A stretch of DNA of 53,776 nucleotides from Planctomycetota bacterium (GCA_029259635.1 JAJDEU010000031.1:1-53776); one strand, 5' to 3'; positions 1 to 8,813 are shown, numbered from the stretch's first letter. Translations and numbers: made by a program. Notes: generated from the letters alone by a model not told the origin.

Positions 1-207
1 TTCAAGAGCGACACGGGCTTTGAACTCGGGACTGTGCGTTCTGCGCTTGTTCTTCATCGGTTGTTAGGGATGCCTGCCGGGTCGGCTCGGCTACCAATTC
101 TAACTAACCGGGTGGCTCCGTTTTGTCGGACCAGCTCTGAGCAGGCATCAAGCGCGTTGGCGAAAAGAGACAATCAGGTGAGGCGAGCCACCGAAAGTGA
201 ATCGTGG
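1..207. other. window edge, no supported gene
   Basis: An open frame on the plus strand (34-258) has no recognisable family, no convincing ribosome binding site and overlaps the better-supported minus-strand gene that ends at 208. I see no gene here. The stretch contains GTTAGGG near 64 and TCTAACTAACC near 100, which resemble the ends of recombination sites but are too short to call. Confidence 0.3.
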
Positions 208-516
208 TCACATTTCATTCTCTTTGATTGCCGCGTCGTCGAACTCGATATCCAATAGCAGGTGGCCCTCGTCATTTAGTAGTTGAAGGGTCCAGTGTCC
301 ATCCGCGAATTTGAGCTCACTGTCCACTACGTATTCGTCCAGAAGTTCCGGTGATGCGGCGACTCGAACAATTTTGTCAAACTGAATGGTGGAGATGGAA
401 CTGGCGTAATTCTTGAACGCGACAGTAACCGTCGCGGCTTTATTGACGAACGATTCCACCGATCCGTCGGTGAATATAAAACTTGTGAGCTGGCTCTTGG
501 GTCTCTTTTTGAACAT
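208..516 (-). CDS. small hypothetical protein
   Basis: A 102-residue protein that I do not recognise. It starts MFKKRPKSQLTSF and has alternating hydrophobic strands followed by an acidic C-terminal third (LLLDIEFDDAA), as expected for a small soluble beta-rich domain. There is no signal peptide, membrane segment or cysteine. The composition looks protein-like, and the competing frames in this stretch do not. It is separated by about 110 bases from the next minus-strand gene and could be co-transcribed with it, but the gap makes that uncertain. The translation start is not fixed by a clear Shine-Dalgarno sequence. Function unknown. Confidence 0.55.
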   Translation of the reverse strand: MFKKRPKSQLTSFIFTDGSVESFVNKAATVTVAFKNYASSISTIQFDKIVRVAASPELLDEYVVDSELKFADGHWTLQLLNDEGHLLLDIEFDDAAIKENEM

Positions 517-626
517 CGGTTACTCGTTATTGCCAAGGTCAAATGGTTTGCTTTGCCGCGTTGCGTTTGTTCCTGACTTAGGACCACGAGTTTCTTGGAA
601 TTGGGGCATCAACAATCTCCGGCGAC

Positions 627-2597
627 CTACAACCCAAACGCGTTTTGGATCCAACGCGGACGGCTGTAGTCCCAGTTTTTCTCGGCCATTGCTCCGACGA
701 GTACCGGGTAGATCTCCTCGATCGCGTAGCGGACGTCGGGGTGGAGGCCCAGTTTCTCTACGTAGGATTCGATGGGCGCGCGCTCTTCGGGGCGCAGGGC
801 CTGACCCTTATTGCGGATGAGTTGCCAGGCGGCACCGACGTTGGGCAAGCCCTGGTGAAAGCGCTCGTGCACGATGAGGTGCAGGAGATCGGCGAGCGGG
901 AGGTCGGCGGATTCGGCGGAGCCCCAGTCGTAATAACCGAGGACTTCGCCGGACGGTCGGATTTGAATGTGCTTGCTGCGCGGGTCGCAGTGACGGAGGA
1001 CGCGCGGCATCGGGCGGCCGATGAGGTGCTCGCGCGCTAGCTCGTGCATGCGCTCCACCGATGAGCGCGCATCGGGAACGCCGGCGTGGCGGAGGACGAG
1101 CTCGACCTTTGCGGTTACGAGTTGCTCGAAGTCAGTCTCGGTGATTTCGGTGGCGGGCGAGACGACTAGCGCTGCAAAGTGATCGGCGGCTTCGCGATAG
1201 AGGCGCGCCATCGTCTCGGGCTCGCCGGAGAACTGCGCGGCGGAGTGGCCGGGCAAACGGCGCTCGCAAGTCAGAAAGACTCCGTCGATAACGCCGTCGA
1301 AGAGTGGCTGGGGAATCGGGACGGGGGCGAAGTCGCGCTCCAACTTGACGAGCATGGACTGCTCCGCACGCACGCGATCCTCCTGCGTCGGATGCAGCGG
1401 AATGCGCACGATCCAACGGCCGGTCGGATCCTCTTCATCGCGACCGGGCATGGCCGTCATGACGAGCGCATTGTTGCCGCGCGTGGCGAGCAGGTACTCG
1501 GCCTGCGGGCTCTCGACGTAGAGGCGCTCGGCCAAGTGCGCGAGCAGACGATCGATGCGCGGGCGCGAACCCGGCGCTCCCCGTCGTCGCGTCACAACCG
1601 CGAAGGATGGCGTTAGGTGCGGAAACAGGCCGGCGCGATAGCCGAGGATCTTCAGCGGGTTCTTGCGCTCTTTCGGACCGACGTACAGTTCCGGCGCGGG
1701 CTCGTCGAGCGCGGCGACGTGCGTGAAGTCGGCCGAGTGCGGATAGAGCGAGAAAGCGCGCGTGTCTTCGAAGTCGGGACCGAGAGCGCGACGGCGCAAC
1801 TGACCGAGGGTCGGACGGTCGCTGTTCGTGAGCGCACTCTGGATGAAACCGATCGGCGTTCGCACGCGAAAGTCAGCGCGCCTACCGCTCGACTCCTTGT
1901 AGCTGAGGCGATTGTTGGCCGTGACGACGAGCTCGTCGCTGGCGAGGCGTCGACACTCGTCGAGAGAGACTTTCGCTCGGCCCTCGCGCGAGTGCAGCGG
2001 CGTCTCGCGCACGACGAGATCGAAACTCTGGTCGGCGAAGGGCATTGGTTTCGCGAGATCGACGAGCATGACGCGCGTTTGGTTCTTCGGAGAGAGCGCG
2101 CGGTTGCGATAGCCCGCGAAGGCCAGCTGTTCGAGGTTGTCGTCGGCGCTCGTGACGGAACAACCCAGGCGCGCGAGCGCGACAATCGTTCCCGAGCGCG
2201 GATCGCCAAGGAATAGCGCGCTGCCGACTTTGCCGGAGAGGAGCGGCGCCCACGCACCGCGACCTTCGCGAATAAGTTGCATCAGCTCGTCGGCGGGCCC
2301 GCTCTCGAGTTCGAGTAATAGCTCCTCAAGGACGCTCTTCCAGTCCGTTCCGAGCTCGAGCATTGCGAGTGCGCCGAGCATCGCGCCTGCCTCGGGCGTC
2401 TCTTCGAGATCGCGCGGCGCCAAGGGATCGCGTTCGCTTCGCATATCGAAGACCGAGCGCCGAATCTCGATCGCGCGCGCACACTTGTCACAAGCCCACA
2501 TCGAGTGGCGATTGAAGGCGAGCGCGCCGTCGGTACAGACGGGGCATTGCGGCGGGGGATGGGGGCACATGACGCGAATCGAGCGAGAGCTCGCCAT
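627..2597 (-). CDS. zinc-ribbon / methyltransferase-like / APH-like kinase fusion
   Basis: A 656-residue fusion. Residues about 10-45 hold two CxxC pairs (CPVC and CDKC), a zinc ribbon. Residues about 115-340 look like a Rossmann methyltransferase: a hydrophobic strand leading to LGDPRSGT in place of the usual glycine-rich motif I, then an acidic turn (SADDN) and a motif-IV-like stretch (SFDLVVRETP). The C-terminal part resembles the aminoglycoside phosphotransferase / choline kinase fold: RWIVRIPLHP near the nucleotide lysine region, the catalytic loop LRHCDPRSKHIQI, and YYDWGSAE for the metal-binding aspartate. The loop keeps H-x-D, but the usual Asn five residues after the Asp is a His, so activity may be altered. 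Substrate unknown; it could act in assembling or modifying a secondary metabolite or glycan. Start is the first ATG; no strong ribosome binding site. Confidence 0.6.
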   Translation of the reverse strand: MASSRSIRVMCPHPPPQCPVCTDGALAFNRHSMWACDKCARAIEIRRSVFDMRSERDPLAPRDLEETPEAGAMLGALAMLELGTDWKSVLEELLLELESGPADELMQLIREGRGAWAPLLSGKVGSALFLGDPRSGTIVALARLGCSVTSADDNLEQLAFAGYRNRALSPKNQTRVMLVDLAKPMPFADQSFDLVVRETPLHSREGRAKVSLDECRRLASDELVVTANNRLSYKESSGRRADFRVRTPIGFIQSALTNSDRPTLGQLRRRALGPDFEDTRAFSLYPHSADFTHVAALDEPAPELYVGPKERKNPLKILGYRAGLFPHLTPSFAVVTRRRGAPGSRPRIDRLLAHLAERLYVESPQAEYLLATRGNNALVMTAMPGRDEEDPTGRWIVRIPLHPTQEDRVRAEQSMLVKLERDFAPVPIPQPLFDGVIDGVFLTCERRLPGHSAAQFSGEPETMARLYREAADHFAALVVSPATEITETDFEQLVTAKVELVLRHAGVPDARSSVERMHELAREHLIGRPMPRVLRHCDPRSKHIQIRPSGEVLGYYDWGSAESADLPLADLLHLIVHERFHQGLPNVGAAWQLIRNKGQALRPEERAPIESYVEKLGLHPDVRYAIEEIYPVLVGAMAEKNWDYSRPRWIQNAFGL

Positions 2598-2714
2598 CGA
2601 TTTGGCGATCGGCCCCCGGCATTGAATCCTAACCGCCGCTGTCGAGGATCACATCGCACAGGCTTGCCGATTTGTGCGTCTATTCGTTACCCGAACTTCT
2701 TATCGTCATGCGCT

Positions 2715-3959
2715 ATGGCCAAAGTGTTCACACGGCGAAGAGTCCTGACTTTTTTGGGCGGCGGGTTGGTTGGGCTGGTCGCGACGCGCTGGTCCCTGCC
2801 GTACTTGCTTGCGGCAAAGCCGATTCGCGCCATCGGCGATCTCTCGCCGGAAGCGCAAGCCCTCGTCAAACGCGCCTTCGCCGGCGTCGATCGCTCGCTG
2901 CTCTGGGATTCGCACACGCACGTCGTCGGGCTCGGCGCCGGTGGCTCGGGCTGCTGGGTCAATCCCGACATGCAGAGCCACCTGCATCCGATTCAACGAC
3001 TGCAATTCGATCTGTATCTCGCTGCGTCTGGCGTGAGCGACCGCGAGCGGGCGGACCAAGTCTTTCTCGAGCGACTGCTCGCGCTCCACCGTGGCGCGAA
3101 TCCCGAGGGCAAGCTCATGATTCTGGGCTTCGACTACACCGTCGATGATAGCGGCGACGAACAGCGGGCGCTCAGCAACTTTCACACGCCCAACGACTAC
3201 GTCCTCGAACTCGCGAACCAGCACGCCGACCTACTCCCCGTCGCATCGATTCATCCCTATCGCAAGGACGCGGCTGACCGACTGGAAGAGGTCGCCGCGC
3301 GCGGCGCCATCGCCGTCAAGTGGTTGCCAAACGCGATGGGGATCGATCCCGCGTCGAAGCTGTGCGACGCCTTCTACGCGAAGCAAGCCGAGCTTGGCAT
3401 TCCGCTGATCACTCATGCCGGAATCGAAAAGGCCGTGCACGCGGAAGAGAATCAAAAACTCGGCAACCCTCTGCGACTTCGACGAGCGCTCGACGCGGGC
3501 GTGAAGGTGGTCGTCGCGCACTGCGCGGGACTCGGGACTTCCACCGATCTTGATGTGGGGCCGAACGGGCCGCAGGTGTCGAACTTCGAGCTCTTCTTGC
3601 GAATGATGCGCGAGCCGGAGTACGAGCAAAACCTCTTCGGCGAGATCTCGGCCATGCCGCTCTCGAATCGCTGTGGCGATCCATTGCGCGAAATCATTCG
3701 CACGCCCGACCTTCACGCTCGGCTCGTCAACGGTTCCGACTATCCCGTCATCGCGATCGACCCGACCATCAGTACGCGACTCCTCGAATCGCGCGGCTAT
3801 CTAGCCGAAGAAGACCGAGCGCCCGTCGCCGAGATTTTTGACGCGAACCCGCTGCTCTTCGACTTTGTGCTCAAGCGGGTGATGCGCGTGAAGGGCGAGA
3901 CCGAGACCTTTCGGTTTGCGCCATCCGTCTTCGAGAGCGCGCGCGTCTTCGGCGCGTGA
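2715..3959 (+). CDS. Tat-exported amidohydrolase-family protein
   Basis: A 414-residue TIM-barrel metal-dependent hydrolase of the amidohydrolase_2 type. It begins with a twin-arginine-like leader (FTRRRVLTFLGGG), so export through Tat is likely. Metal ligands are in the expected order: H-x-H in DSHTHV, a lysine in AIAVKWLPN, histidines in LITHAG and VAHCAG, and the late Asp in NGSDYPV. Relatives act as decarboxylases or hydrolases on organic acids; the substrate cannot be read here. I chose the ATG at 2715 because it places the Tat motif at the N-terminus; an open frame extends further upstream without protein-like sequence. It converges on the next gene with one base between the stop codons. 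Confidence 0.75.
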   Translation: MAKVFTRRRVLTFLGGGLVGLVATRWSLPYLLAAKPIRAIGDLSPEAQALVKRAFAGVDRSLLWDSHTHVVGLGAGGSGCWVNPDMQSHLHPIQRLQFDLYLAASGVSDRERADQVFLERLLALHRGANPEGKLMILGFDYTVDDSGDEQRALSNFHTPNDYVLELANQHADLLPVASIHPYRKDAADRLEEVAARGAIAVKWLPNAMGIDPASKLCDAFYAKQAELGIPLITHAGIEKAVHAEENQKLGNPLRLRRALDAGVKVVVAHCAGLGTSTDLDVGPNGPQVSNFELFLRMMREPEYEQNLFGEISAMPLSNRCGDPLREIIRTPDLHARLVNGSDYPVIAIDPTISTRLLESRGYLAEEDRAPVAEIFDANPLLFDFVLKRVMRVKGETETFRFAPSVFESARVFGA

Positions 3960-3960
3960 G

Positions 3961-4989
3961 TCAGTCCGCTCGTCGCAGCACCGTGTAGGTCGCAAAGGTG
4001 TTTCCCTCGAGGTCCATCGAGAAGGGCTCTTTGTCCCAACCGAGGCGCACGGCCATCTCGCGCGTCTGACGATCGTCGTTGACGTTGAAGGCGAGGATCT
4101 CGAAACCGGCGCTCTCGATTTGTTCGCGCGTCCATGGGCAATCCCCGGTCGCCCAGGGGAGGTAGCCGTCTTCCGGAGCGACTTGCTTCGGGTAAATGTT
4201 GTAGACCGCGAAGAGGCCTTCTGGAACGAGAGCGCGGTGAATGGCCGCGAGGAAAGTCTTATCGTCGACGCCGAGGTCGATGACCGTTGCTGGGTTGGCC
4301 TCGCGCTCGGGATGAATGTAGCCGAGTTTGAGCACGTTCTTGGAGGTGATCAGATCGAATCCTCCGCCGACTGCGGCTATGACCTCGGGAGTCGCGGGGA
4401 ACTGTCCGGTCACGAGCTTGATGCTCCCGTCGGCTCCAGCGGGCACAACGTCGCTGCGCGCAATGACGCCCGTATCGGAGGGCTCGCGATAAAAAACCTG
4501 GAGCAACTCATCGATGTCGACGCCGACGACGTGCGCACCGATGCTGGCGAGCAGACGGAGATGACCGATGTTGCCGTAGCCAAAGTCGAGCAGCCGCTTT
4601 CCATCGACGCTCTTGACTCCGTGTTTCGCGAGCAGCTCGAGCACGCGCGCATAGGCCACCGGCGTTCCGTAGAGCGTGTTGTAGTAGAACTGCTCACCGA
4701 GTTCGTGGCGGGCGTAGGGCTTGCGCTCCTCTTCGCTGAGGGCTTCCGCCTCCTCCGGCAAGAGCGCTTTGCGAGTCGCGCGATCTCGATAGACCACCCG
4801 AGTCGAAATGTCTTCGGGAAGGTCCTTCGTAGCCGCGAGAAACAGTCGCACGAGCTCACTCTCCGTCGCGAAGAGCAAGGCTTCCGCGTTCGCTCGAACG
4901 GACTCGACAGGGGTTGCTGTCGGTTTCGGATCGCCGTCCTCCGCGGATTGCGGAAGAAGACAGAGCGCGATTAGTGCTAGGTTGAGCAT
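3961..4989 (-). CDS. exported methyltransferase-like protein
   Basis: A 342-residue protein with an N-terminal hydrophobic stretch (MLNLALIALCLLPQS) that reads as a signal peptide, followed by a Rossmann methyltransferase. Motif I is RLLDFGYGNIGHL, followed by VVGVDIDE with the acidic residue that would bind the ribose of SAM. A motif-IV-like FDLITSKNVL and a late FAVYNIYP strand follow. A SAM-dependent enzyme outside the cytoplasm is unexpected because SAM is cytoplasmic. Either the leader is not cleaved and the protein stays in the cytoplasm, or the fold has another role. No neighbour explains the substrate. It converges on the amidohydrolase gene. Confidence 0.6.
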   Translation of the reverse strand: MLNLALIALCLLPQSAEDGDPKPTATPVESVRANAEALLFATESELVRLFLAATKDLPEDISTRVVYRDRATRKALLPEEAEALSEEERKPYARHELGEQFYYNTLYGTPVAYARVLELLAKHGVKSVDGKRLLDFGYGNIGHLRLLASIGAHVVGVDIDELLQVFYREPSDTGVIARSDVVPAGADGSIKLVTGQFPATPEVIAAVGGGFDLITSKNVLKLGYIHPEREANPATVIDLGVDDKTFLAAIHRALVPEGLFAVYNIYPKQVAPEDGYLPWATGDCPWTREQIESAGFEILAFNVNDDRQTREMAVRLGWDKEPFSMDLEGNTFATYTVLRRAD

Positions 4990-5477
4990 GGTTTTTCGAT
5001 GGGCTTCAAACTTGGAACTTGTGGGCGCGAGGATTCTCCGCTCATTCGCTCGGCAGAGGAACCCGGGATCGGTATGCGTCTTGTGAACTTGTTCTCCGCA
5101 TACGTGACCGATACGGATCTCGCCTCACCGCCACCGGAATCCTAGGCGGGGTTCGGGCGGCAGAGAGCTCAACTCTTCCGACGATGCAAGACATGAAGTT
5201 GCCCGACCTCATGACAGCGGGATTCCTCTCTTCGTGTGCATCCTCCTTTGGGGATGCACAAAGCTGAACACGCGATGACGCGGAGGCCGCTCCGAGATGG
5301 TGCGAGTTGACCGGCAGTAGGATCGGAGGGATCTGCTGTCATCCCGCAGGTCGGGGTTCTGACCGGGGAAGTTTCAGGTCTCTCTGAGCCGATCAGGGCG
5401 GGGCAGGTGCCTCTCGGGCCGTTTTGTCCTGTTTTCCTCCCGGTTGAGCTCATTTCAGGACGACAGAAAGGCTACGT
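4990..5477. other. intergenic region upstream of abiE-like operon
   Basis: About 490 bases between divergent genes with no convincing coding frame. It holds a strong hairpin at 5235-5260 and, at its right edge, a palindrome around the start codon of the antitoxin gene (5471-5486). Several GA- and CT-rich runs (5330-5460) precede the toxin-antitoxin operon and probably contain its promoter, but I cannot point to clean -35/-10 hexamers. Confidence 0.4.
5235..5260. promoter_or_regulatory. perfect 9-bp inverted repeat
   Basis: TGTGCATCC pairs exactly with GGATGCACA across an 8-base loop. No T-run follows on either strand, so it is not a standard intrinsic terminator. It lies about 220 bases upstream of the antitoxin gene and could be a dyad operator or a structured RNA element. 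Confidence 0.35.
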
Positions 5478-5486
5478 ATGCGTAGC
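5471..5486. promoter_or_regulatory. palindrome enclosing antitoxin start codon
   Basis: GCTACG and CGTAGC form a perfect 6-bp inverted repeat around TATG, so the ATG start of the AbiEi-like gene sits in the loop or dyad centre. AbiEi antitoxins in other systems repress their own operon by binding inverted repeats. This site could be such an operator, or a hairpin that limits initiation. Both readings are inferences. Confidence 0.4.
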
Positions 5487-6098
5487 TTATCTGGCGTTAT
5501 GAAATCCCTGACGGATCGCGACCTGCTCATGGAACTGCGGGAACCCCAGAAGGGGGTGTTCTCGACTGCGGACCTTCGAACCGCTCTCGCGGAAAGGCAT
5601 CCCGCTGGCTTCAAGCGGAGAATTCAGGCGCTGATCGATCAGGGCATTTTGTTTCGATTCACGCGTGGCTTCTATGTGACGGAGAAGTTCGAGCTGAGCG
5701 TATTGAGCCAGCGCATCGCGCCGAGTTCGTGCATCAGCTTCGCCACGGTCCTGGCGAACGAGCTCGTGATTGGAACCAACCCGCAGCGCAAGGTCGTTGC
5801 GACTAAGACGGGGCGAGCTCGAAAGTACACGGCGCTGGGATACGAAGTCGAGCACGTGGCACTTTCGGAAGAGCTGATGTTCGGAAGCACGATTCGAGAC
5901 GGTGTTCGATTCGCTGATATCGAGAAAGCCGTGCTCGACGTGCTCTACTTTCATCTGCGCGGTCGGCGAACGGCCTTTGACATCTATACAGATCTCAATC
6001 TGGAAAAGCTGAACAATAAGCGTCTCCTCCAATACCTACGGAATTATCGCAACCCCAAGTTCGTGACCTTTGCTAAGCGCACGTTGAAATTGGTATGA
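5478..6098 (+). CDS. abiEi: AbiEi-like type IV antitoxin / transcriptional repressor
   Basis: A 206-residue protein of the AbiEi antitoxin family. The N-terminal 80 residues look like a winged helix: GVFSTADLRTAL, then an alanine/arginine-rich recognition helix and a wing with RFTRGFYV, the phrase typical of these proteins. The C-terminal half has the usual AbiEi features: a threonine- and lysine-rich VATKTGRARKYT, a glycine/arginine turn, and DIEKAVLDVLYF. Known AbiEi proteins autoregulate the operon and counter the toxin without forming a stable complex. The start at 5478 is preceded by AGAAAGG at good spacing; a downstream ATG (5499) is possible but lacks one. It overlaps the toxin gene by four bases (ATGA), so the two are translationally coupled. 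Confidence 0.8.
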   Translation: MRSLSGVMKSLTDRDLLMELREPQKGVFSTADLRTALAERHPAGFKRRIQALIDQGILFRFTRGFYVTEKFELSVLSQRIAPSSCISFATVLANELVIGTNPQRKVVATKTGRARKYTALGYEVEHVALSEELMFGSTIRDGVRFADIEKAVLDVLYFHLRGRRTAFDIYTDLNLEKLNNKRLLQYLRNYRNPKFVTFAKRTLKLV

Positions 6099-6844
6099 GC
6101 ATTACCCTTGATCGCCCGACGACGCCAGATGGCTTATTCCTGTGGATTATGCATCGCTTTGCCGAAGTGTTCGAAGACCACGCGATTCTCAAAGGCGGCA
6201 TGGCGCTGCGATTGATCGATAGCCCTCGTTCCACGACAGATATCGATTATGTCTTCGTGCCCTACGAATCAAAAAAGGACATTCGCGCTCAAATCGAGAG
6301 CGTGCTCCGAGAGATCGACGGTGCGGAGATTGAAATCAGTTTGCACTCTCAGATGTTGAGAGCGGAAATCCGAGCGGACGGAGTCTCGATTCAGCTCGAA
6401 GTCAACGTCGCCATGGAGTGCGACGGAGTTCCAATGTCGACGGGTGGGTTCGCTCGTGAACAGGGACAACCCGCGCGAGTCATTCGAATGATGAGCCCCG
6501 ATTGGGCATTTGCTCACAAACTTGCCGCATGGAATGAGCGTCGGTTGCTGCGAGACCTTTACGACTGCTACTTCTTTTCGGCGAGATTGAAGGCGACGCC
6601 AGCTCTCGCGGTCTTGAATGATCGACTCTCGAGCTTTGATTCTCGTCTACCCCCGCTCTCAAAGCGCAACGCGATGACCACTGAAGAGCTGGCGTCGGAA
6701 CTGCGCTCCAATGCGGGTTCTCCTTCGCAGTCCGATCTCGACGACGAGTTGGGCGGCCTGTTGCCTCCCGAAGAGCGCGCAGGTCTGGCACTGCGAATCC
6801 AGGCGACTTCGATGAAACTCGCGGAGTGGTTGGAGGCTTTGTAA
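6095..6844 (+). CDS. abiEii: AbiEii-like nucleotidyltransferase toxin
   Basis: A 249-residue protein of the AbiEii/AbiGii nucleotidyltransferase toxin family. The fold signature is at residues about 30-55: ILKGGMALRL, then RSTTDIDYVF, matching the G-G-x-A-L ... R-x-T-x-D-x-D pattern with both aspartates that would bind metal. Further on, AHKLAAWNERRLLRDLYD matches the conserved K-x-x-A-x-x-x-R-x-x-x-R-D-x-x-D block of this family. In characterised systems these enzymes add nucleotides to tRNA or other acceptors and cause reversible growth arrest or phage abortive infection. It is the second gene of the operon and overlaps the antitoxin by four bases. It looks intact. Confidence 0.8.
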   Translation: MSITLDRPTTPDGLFLWIMHRFAEVFEDHAILKGGMALRLIDSPRSTTDIDYVFVPYESKKDIRAQIESVLREIDGAEIEISLHSQMLRAEIRADGVSIQLEVNVAMECDGVPMSTGGFAREQGQPARVIRMMSPDWAFAHKLAAWNERRLLRDLYDCYFFSARLKATPALAVLNDRLSSFDSRLPPLSKRNAMTTEELASELRSNAGSPSQSDLDDELGGLLPPEERAGLALRIQATSMKLAEWLEAL

Positions 6845-6877
6845 CGAAGCGCTGAGCGTTTTGATCGAAAAGAACGG

Positions 6878-7813
6878 CTAGAGGATGTCCAAGTCGCGCG
6901 CTGAAATGACTTCGCCGTCGTAGAGGTCGCGGATTTCGGTGAGCAAGCCCTCTTCGCTCTGGCCCCAAAAGAGTTGGTGCGTGAGGACGAGCAGGCGCGG
7001 TTGGATCTGGGAAGCGATGGCCGCGAGTTCGACGGTCGAGGTGTGGAACACGGCGTGGTACTTCTTCCAGACGTCGGGGCGACCTTTGTAGGTGAAGGCG
7101 GAGTAGACCTCGTGGACGAGTGTGTCGCAGTCCTTCGCCGCGCGCACGAGCTCGTCGCTCGGCGTGGTATCGCCGGAGACAACGATGACGCGGTCGGGAG
7201 TCTCGAAGCGGAAACCGAAGGAGTGCATCCATGAACCGTGCGGAACGCGAAAGGCGTGCACCTTGACGAGCTCGTCCTCGTAGACGAGGCCAGGCTCGAG
7301 CTCGTGGACTTCGGTTAGATAGCCGCGCGAGTTCGCGGGCTCCAAGCCGTTGAGGCGGAGCTCCGTGTCCTCGCTCCATGCGGCCGTCAGGTGATCGCTC
7401 ATCGCGCGCGTGCCGGGCGGACCGAAGACTTGAAGGGGCTGGTCGCGCTCGAGAACCCACGGCGTGAAGATCAGGTCCGGCAGGCCGAGCGTGTGATCGG
7501 AGTGGAGATGGGTGAGGAAGACGTGGCGTAGGTTTTCGACGCGCAGGGCTTCGACACCGCGCTTCGCCGCCTCGGCCGCTCGCCGGACCACGCCGGGGCC
7601 GGAGTCCACCAGGTAGGCCGTGTCATCGACGACGATGGCGAGCGAGGGGCCCGAGCGCGCGGGATCGGCGTTGGGCGTTCCGGTTCCGAGCATCACAAGG
7701 CGCGTGCGTTCGCCGGGGGAGGCGAGGGTGCGGGGGGCCGGAGTCGTCTCGACGTGAACGCAGGCGGCGAGGAGAACGGCGGCGAGCGCGCTGATCGTGA
7801 GGGCGGGCTTCAT
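6878..7813 (-). CDS. lipoprotein MBL-fold hydrolase (RNase Z-like group)
   Basis: A 311-residue metallo-beta-lactamase-fold hydrolase. The start at 7813 gives a lipoprotein leader (MKPALTISALAAVLLAAC), which supports it over an upstream extension. The metal site is seen as LTHLHSDH (H-x-H-x-D-H), with later ligands in VSGDTT, LVHEVYSAF and LVLTHQLFWG. The order and the early LVMLGTGTPNAD strand match the RNase Z / arylsulfatase-like branch. An envelope lipoprotein is unlikely to process tRNA, so it is more probably a hydrolase of small esters or phosphodiesters. It converges on the AbiE-like operon and is divergent from the HEAT-like gene. Confidence 0.75.
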   Translation of the reverse strand: MKPALTISALAAVLLAACVHVETTPAPRTLASPGERTRLVMLGTGTPNADPARSGPSLAIVVDDTAYLVDSGPGVVRRAAEAAKRGVEALRVENLRHVFLTHLHSDHTLGLPDLIFTPWVLERDQPLQVFGPPGTRAMSDHLTAAWSEDTELRLNGLEPANSRGYLTEVHELEPGLVYEDELVKVHAFRVPHGSWMHSFGFRFETPDRVIVVSGDTTPSDELVRAAKDCDTLVHEVYSAFTYKGRPDVWKKYHAVFHTSTVELAAIASQIQPRLLVLTHQLFWGQSEEGLLTEIRDLYDGEVISARDLDIL

Positions 7814-8027
7814 TGGGGCTTGGAGAGTGGGGGCTTGATCGACCGATTGGGATTGTTGGCGTGGTAGGAAGCCGAAGACCTTCAGGGAATCGCGATGCCA
7901 AGCTAGGCTGGTCAGCCACAGCTCTCGTTCGGGCCGTGTGCCCCAGAATAAGTAGCTGCGGCGGTCGTCACCAGGAATCGGCGCTAACACTCGTGCGCCT
8001 CCAGCGGTACTTAGGAACCCACTCGTC

Positions 8028-8813
8028 ATGCTCTCATTGATCCTCTCCGCTGCAATCTTTTTGACCCCGCCCCTTGGACCTCAAGTCCAGGGCGACGGGA
8101 CGGACGAAGTTCCGCTGCCGCCGGCCGTCGAAAAAGCGATTACCGAGCTCGACAGTGTCTTGGAGACGAGAATTGAGGGCGCGATCGTCAGCGCGTTGAT
8201 TCGCCACGGCGAATTGGTTCACCCGGCGGTGATCGAGCGCGTGGCCGCAGCTCTGAAGAATCGCAAATCGGGCGTGCGCAAGACCGCGATTTCTGTCCTG
8301 CGGTTTATGGATCATGAAGAGGCGTTGGCCGCTCTCGTGAAGTTCTGCAAGGAGGACAAGCGCCTTCACTTGAACCTGGACATCCTCGAGCGAACCGTGC
8401 GCGCGATCGGGCAGTACGGAGAGCCGAGTACACGCATGCTCTTCGTCGAGCCACCCTTCGAGCCGTCGAACGAACACATCATTCGCGCGCGCATTCGTTC
8501 CTTGGGGCGCATTCGAACGAAGGAAGCGGTTGTGGACTTGATGGAGATGACAGAGGTCGATGGCGAGTGGAAGGCGCTCGACTTCACGGCGGATTTTCGG
8601 CTCAGCCTGATGATGCTAACCGGCGAAGATTTTGGAATCAGTCTCGGCGAGTGGCAACGGTGGTGGAATAAAGCAAAGACGGAGTTCAAGGTTCCGGAAG
8701 AGCTGCCCAAACTGGAGGGCATCGACTTGATCGAGTGGTGCAACTATTGGGAGCTGCCGCTTCCTGTGAACGACAAAGAAGAGCCCGAGCACCGCCGTCG
8801 CGGAAAGAACTGA
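8028..8813 (+). CDS. secreted HEAT-like repeat protein
   Basis: A 261-residue protein with an N-terminal signal sequence (MLSLILSAAIFLTPPLG) and, at residues about 55-165, consecutive helical pairs of HEAT type, for example VIERVAAALKNRKSGVRKTA and EEALAALVKF. The C-terminal part is Trp-rich (LGEWQRWWNKAKTEF) and ends in a charged tail. This phrase resembles the end of many planctomycete HEAT proteins, where a region with G-x-x-x-x-W-x-x-W-W closes the domain. Such proteins are usually scaffolds outside the cytoplasm; no partner is evident. The ATG at 8028 gives the signal peptide. A clear intrinsic terminator follows at 8867-8892. Confidence 0.6.
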   Translation: MLSLILSAAIFLTPPLGPQVQGDGTDEVPLPPAVEKAITELDSVLETRIEGAIVSALIRHGELVHPAVIERVAAALKNRKSGVRKTAISVLRFMDHEEALAALVKFCKEDKRLHLNLDILERTVRAIGQYGEPSTRMLFVEPPFEPSNEHIIRARIRSLGRIRTKEAVVDLMEMTEVDGEWKALDFTADFRLSLMMLTGEDFGISLGEWQRWWNKAKTEFKVPEELPKLEGIDLIEWCNYWELPLPVNDKEEPEHRRRGKN

